From Photobacterium frigidiphilum (GTDB lineage: Bacteria > Pseudomonadota > Gammaproteobacteria > Enterobacterales > Vibrionaceae), in assembly GCF_003025615.1 (NCBI RefSeq), contig NZ_PYMJ01000025.1, forward strand, positions 1 to 64,000: DNA of 64,000 nucleotides. The letters run 5' to 3'. Shown here piece by piece: positions 61,180-64,000 of the stretch. Both the position numbers and the translations under genes were made by a program. The notes below the pieces were generated by a model, which had not been told where the DNA came from, made no database searches, and was given only the letters and a program-made list of their open reading frames with translations. The stretch's first letter is position 1. Each line of letters opens with the position of its first letter.

Positions 61180-61910
61180 TAACGACGCGCGTCCAGCATT
61201 TCTACTTTCATGTCAGCGACAGCTTTGTTCAAGCCATCGAAGGCTGCACGGCCAATGATAGAGTGACCAATGTTCAATTCATACAGTTCAGGCAGTGCCG
61301 CTATTGGCTTCACGTTGTGGTACGTCAGGCCATGGCCCGCGTTCACTTTGATACCTAAACCATGTGCGTAAGTCGCTGCTGAAGCAATTTTCTCTAGCTC
61401 AGCTTGCTGAGCTTCTTCTGTTTCAGCATCGGCATAGTGACCCGTGTGCAGCTCAACAAATGGGGCGCCACACGCCAAGGTCGCGTCAATTTGCGCGCGA
61501 TCTGCATCGATGAACAACGATACTTTAATACCCGCGTCTGTTAGCTTTTGCGTCGCGGCTTTAATTTTTTCTAGCTGGCCTGCAACGTCTAAACCGCCTT
61601 CAGTGGTCAACTCTTCACGTTTCTCTGGTACTAAACATACGAATTCAGGTTTAGTGTCTAGTGCGATGCTTACCATCTCATCAGTCACTGCCATTTCTAA
61701 ATTCATACGTGTTTGAATGGTTTCTTTCAGGATACGAACATCACGATCATTAATATGACGACGGTCTTCACGTAGGTGAACCGTAATACCATCTGCGCCT
61801 GCACGCTCTGCAACTTCAGCGGCATGTACAGGATCTGGGTAACGCGTACCACGAGCATTACGTAACGTTGCAATATGATCGATATTGACACCAAGAAGTA
61901 TGTTGTTCAT
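61179..61910 (-). CDS. pdxJ: pyridoxine 5'-phosphate synthase
   Basis: Closes the pyridine ring in vitamin B6 synthesis. The 243-residue TIM barrel has [17 protein letters not shown] (6-22), [16 protein letters not shown] and [15 protein letters not shown] with the catalytic His residues. It overlaps recO by 4 bases and acpS by 1. Confidence 0.97.
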   Translation of the reverse strand: MNNILLGVNIDHIATLRNARGTRYPDPVHAAEVAERAGADGITVHLREDRRHINDRDVRILKETIQTRMNLEMAVTDEMVSIALDTKPEFVCLVPEKREELTTEGGLDVAGQLEKIKAATQKLTDAGIKVSLFIDADRAQIDATLACGAPFVELHTGHYADAETEEAQQAELEKIASAATYAHGLGIKVNAGHGLTYHNVKPIAALPELYELNIGHSIIGRAAFDGLNKAVADMKVEMLDARR

Positions 61911-62617
61911 TTTCCGATATTCCTTGTTCGAGGGATAAACAACTCCCTACTTTTTAATGGTTTCCCGCCAAGATACGGCTTTAAGGCTATCCGTGTAAAG
62001 CGTTTTGCGGCCTTGAGCTGATCTGGGGTTTCAAAGCGTCGAGCAGCAATTGCCAGTAATTGATTACCAGTAAAAGTGAAGTGCCCGGTCATCATTGAAG
62101 CAATGAAACCTTTTTGCTCTCGATAGTGATACGTCATAAGATCATCAACCGGTAAACCACTACCAGCACAATGAAGAAAATCAATGCCGTAACCAAGGTG
62201 ATGCAATAAGGCTAATTCGAAACGTCGCAATGCAGGCTCTGGGTTATCCGCTTGCGCTAACTCACGTAAGGCATTCAAATAATCCATAAACAGCACAGGA
62301 TAAGGGGTGTCGTTTTCAAGCACTCGGGCCAATACCTCGTTAAGGTAAAATGCCGAATAGAGAATGTAGCCGCGCATAGGCAGACTAATACTGATAGGCT
62401 CGGCGTGGGTCAATGTTTTCATTGAGCCACGACCGGTCCATTTCATAAACAGAGGGGTAAAAGGCTGAAGGGTGCCTTTTAAACTGGAACGCTTTCGTCG
62501 TGCACCTTTCGACAAAATAGTAAGACGGCCATAATCCTCGCTAAAAACATCAAGGATCAGACTCGTCTCACTATATGGACGAGAGTGAAGGACAAAACAA
62601 CGCTGTAGCCCCTCCAT
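61907..62617 (-). CDS. recO: DNA repair protein RecO
   Basis: Helps load RecA at gaps with RecR. The 236-residue product has an N-terminal OB fold ([34 protein letters not shown]) and a helical C-terminal domain ([22 protein letters not shown]). It follows era by 8 bp in the conserved operon. Confidence 0.95.
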   Translation of the reverse strand: MEGLQRCFVLHSRPYSETSLILDVFSEDYGRLTILSKGARRKRSSLKGTLQPFTPLFMKWTGRGSMKTLTHAEPISISLPMRGYILYSAFYLNEVLARVLENDTPYPVLFMDYLNALRELAQADNPEPALRRFELALLHHLGYGIDFLHCAGSGLPVDDLMTYHYREQKGFIASMMTGHFTFTGNQLLAIAARRFETPDQLKAAKRFTRIALKPYLGGKPLKSRELFIPRTRNIGK

Positions 62618-62625
62618 TGTGTTCC

Positions 62626-63531
62626 TTATAGATCGTCGGTGTAACCTAGGCTGCGCAATGCACGTTCGTCATCTGCCCATCCGGATTTCACTTTAACCCA
62701 TAGTTCTAGGTACACTTTACGTCCGAATAAATCTTCCATATCAATACGGGCTTCACGACCGATGACTTTCATCTTCTCGCCGTTTTTACCGATAACCATT
62801 TTCTTTTGGCCTTTACGCTCAACAAAAATCAATCCGTTGATATCAAAACCATCCATCTTAGGATTGTAATCAAAACGCTCGATTTCAACCGTAACAGAAT
62901 AAGGAAGTTCTTCACCCAAGAAACGCATTAGTTTTTCACGAATGATTTCAGATGCCATAAAGCGCTGTGAACGGTCAGTCACATAATCTTCAGGGAAGTA
63001 ATATTCACCTTCAGGAATGTGTGCACGCACAATTTTTTCTACTGTATCAACGTTAGTACCGCTTTTCGCAGAAATTGGCACCATATCCACAAAGTCCATC
63101 TTCTTAGATAGCGCATCTAAATGCGGGAATAAATCGCCTTTTTCTTTAACGTTATCAACTTTGTTGATCAACAGTACTGTAGGAAGCTCACTTTTCTTAA
63201 GCTTATTCAGCACCATTTCGTCATCATTAGTCCACATAGTACCGTCAACTAAGAACAATACTAACTCAACATCGGTCAATGAGCTGCTTGCTGCACGGTT
63301 CATCAAACGGTTAATCGTACGCTTTTCTTCAATGTGAAGACCAGGAGTATCAATAAACACCGCTTGGTAACCATCACGGGTATCTACACCCATAATACGG
63401 TGACGTGTAGTTTGTGGTTTACGTGAAGTGATCGAAAGCTTCTGCCCAACCAAACGGTTAAGTAGAGTCGATTTACCAACGTTAGGTCGGCCTACGATGG
63501 CTATAAAGCCGCAATGTTGTTTCTCTGTCAT
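62626..63531 (-). CDS. era: GTPase Era
   Basis: Essential Ras-like GTPase for 30S assembly, binding the 16S 3' end. The 301-residue product has G1 GRPNVGKST (about 14-22), G3 DTPGLH, G4 NKVD and a C-terminal KH domain with [15 protein letters not shown]. Its ATG overlaps the rnc stop by 4 bases. Confidence 0.98.
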   Translation of the reverse strand: MTEKQHCGFIAIVGRPNVGKSTLLNRLVGQKLSITSRKPQTTRHRIMGVDTRDGYQAVFIDTPGLHIEEKRTINRLMNRAASSSLTDVELVLFLVDGTMWTNDDEMVLNKLKKSELPTVLLINKVDNVKEKGDLFPHLDALSKKMDFVDMVPISAKSGTNVDTVEKIVRAHIPEGEYYFPEDYVTDRSQRFMASEIIREKLMRFLGEELPYSVTVEIERFDYNPKMDGFDINGLIFVERKGQKKMVIGKNGEKMKVIGREARIDMEDLFGRKVYLELWVKVKSGWADDERALRSLGYTDDL

Positions 63532-64000
63532 GATTCCAACTGCTTAAGCGCAAGTTCTGCTGCTGCCTGCTCTGCCTTGCGCCGACTGCTGCCTTTACCA
63601 ATAACAGGCTTATCCAAGCCCGTCACTTCACATTGCACCGTGAACTCTTGATTATGAGCTTCACCATGCACCTTAGTTACAGTATACGCTGGAAGTGCTA
63701 AACGACGTCCTTGTAAACACTCTTGCAGACGTGTTTTAGGATCTTTCTGGTTAATACCAGGTTGAATCGTTTCAAGACGAGACTGATACCAAGCTAGAAT
63801 AACCTTACGTACCTGTTCCGTATCACTGTCCAGATAAATTGCACCGATAATCGCTTCTACGCAATCTGCTAGAATTGAATCACGACGGAATCCGCCACTT
63901 TTCAGCTCACCTGGACCCAGTAATAAATAATCACCAAGTTCAAATTCACGGCCCAACTCAGCGAGCGTTTTACCACGAACCAGCGTTGCTCGCATACGGC
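63528..64000 (-). CDS. rnc: ribonuclease III, 3' part (5' end outside window)
   Basis: Double-strand-specific RNase processing rRNA and mRNAs. Only the C-terminal about 157 residues are in the window. They include the end of the nuclease domain with the catalytic Asp/Glu pair in [14 protein letters not shown] and the double-stranded RNA-binding domain ([12 protein letters not shown] to the end). By family length (about 225) roughly 70 N-terminal residues, including the ERLEFLGDA motif, lie beyond base 64000. It leads the rnc-era-recO-pdxJ-acpS operon. Confidence 0.95.
   Translation of the reverse strand, partial: RMRATLVRGKTLAELGREFELGDYLLLGPGELKSGGFRRDSILADCVEAIIGAIYLDSDTEQVRKVILAWYQSRLETIQPGINQKDPKTRLQECLQGRRLALPAYTVTKVHGEAHNQEFTVQCEVTGLDKPVIGKGSSRRKAEQAAAELALKQLES

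Overview
The window is an ordinary-looking stretch of gammaproteobacterial chromosome. Gene order and protein sequences point to the Vibrionaceae, most likely Photobacterium. The indicators are luxS-slt-gshA and ffh-ypjD-corB neighbours as in vibrios, an oad sodium pump beside a serV/argV-type tRNA cluster and csrA, recA-alaS-lysC-csrA order, and an unusually expanded tRNA array. It is essentially all core genome: I found no prophage, integron, CRISPR array or recognisable defence island.

Layout. 1-144: leader and promoter of an rRNA operon running left out of the window. 247-8640: clpB with a sigma-32 promoter, a small exported protein, pgeF-rluD, bamD, raiA with a CRP site, then pheA behind a phenylalanine attenuator. 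8661-15590: tyrA and aroF with paired TyrR boxes, the pyruvate-sensing btsSR pair and its presumed target, a short CstA-type transporter preceded by three phased BtsR sites. 15660-15830: a MITE-like element. 15900-21840: rpsP-rimM-trmD-rplS, ffh, ypjD, corB. 21850-28300: luxS, an SLT-type lipoprotein, gshA, an M16 peptidase lipoprotein, yqaA. 28300-32450: an oxidoreductase remnant, oadGAB and a long AT-rich gap. 32480-34300: 14 tRNA genes (11 Arg-ACG, 3 Ser-GCT) built by nested tandem duplication. 34500-43540: csrA, lysC, alaS, a probable recX relic, recA under LexA, pncC, mutS. 43670-53920: the rpoS-nlpD-pcm-surE-truD-ispF-ispD-ftsB block, eno, pyrG, mazG. 54080-64000: relA, rlmD, divergent barA, acpS, pdxJ, recO, era and the 3' part of rnc.

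Functional themes. Translation and its quality control are prominent (rrn, the rpsP operon, ffh, alaS, tRNAs, raiA, rluD, rlmD, era, rnc). Stress and global regulation come next (clpB, rpoS, relA, csrA, barA, recA, mutS). Aromatic amino acid synthesis is controlled by attenuation (pheA) and apparently by TyrR (aroF). Pyruvate and oxaloacetate metabolism is represented by btsSR-cstA, oadGAB and eno.

No clear new multi-gene system was found. The points most worth a second look are the triple BtsR operator, the tRNA array with its 134-bp and about 538-bp nested periodicity, the pheA leader with two overlapping reading frames, the 166-bp inverted-repeat element, the hexapeptide repeat inside RlmD, and the missing recX. 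All assignments come from reading the sequence and recalled family knowledge; no database search was run.
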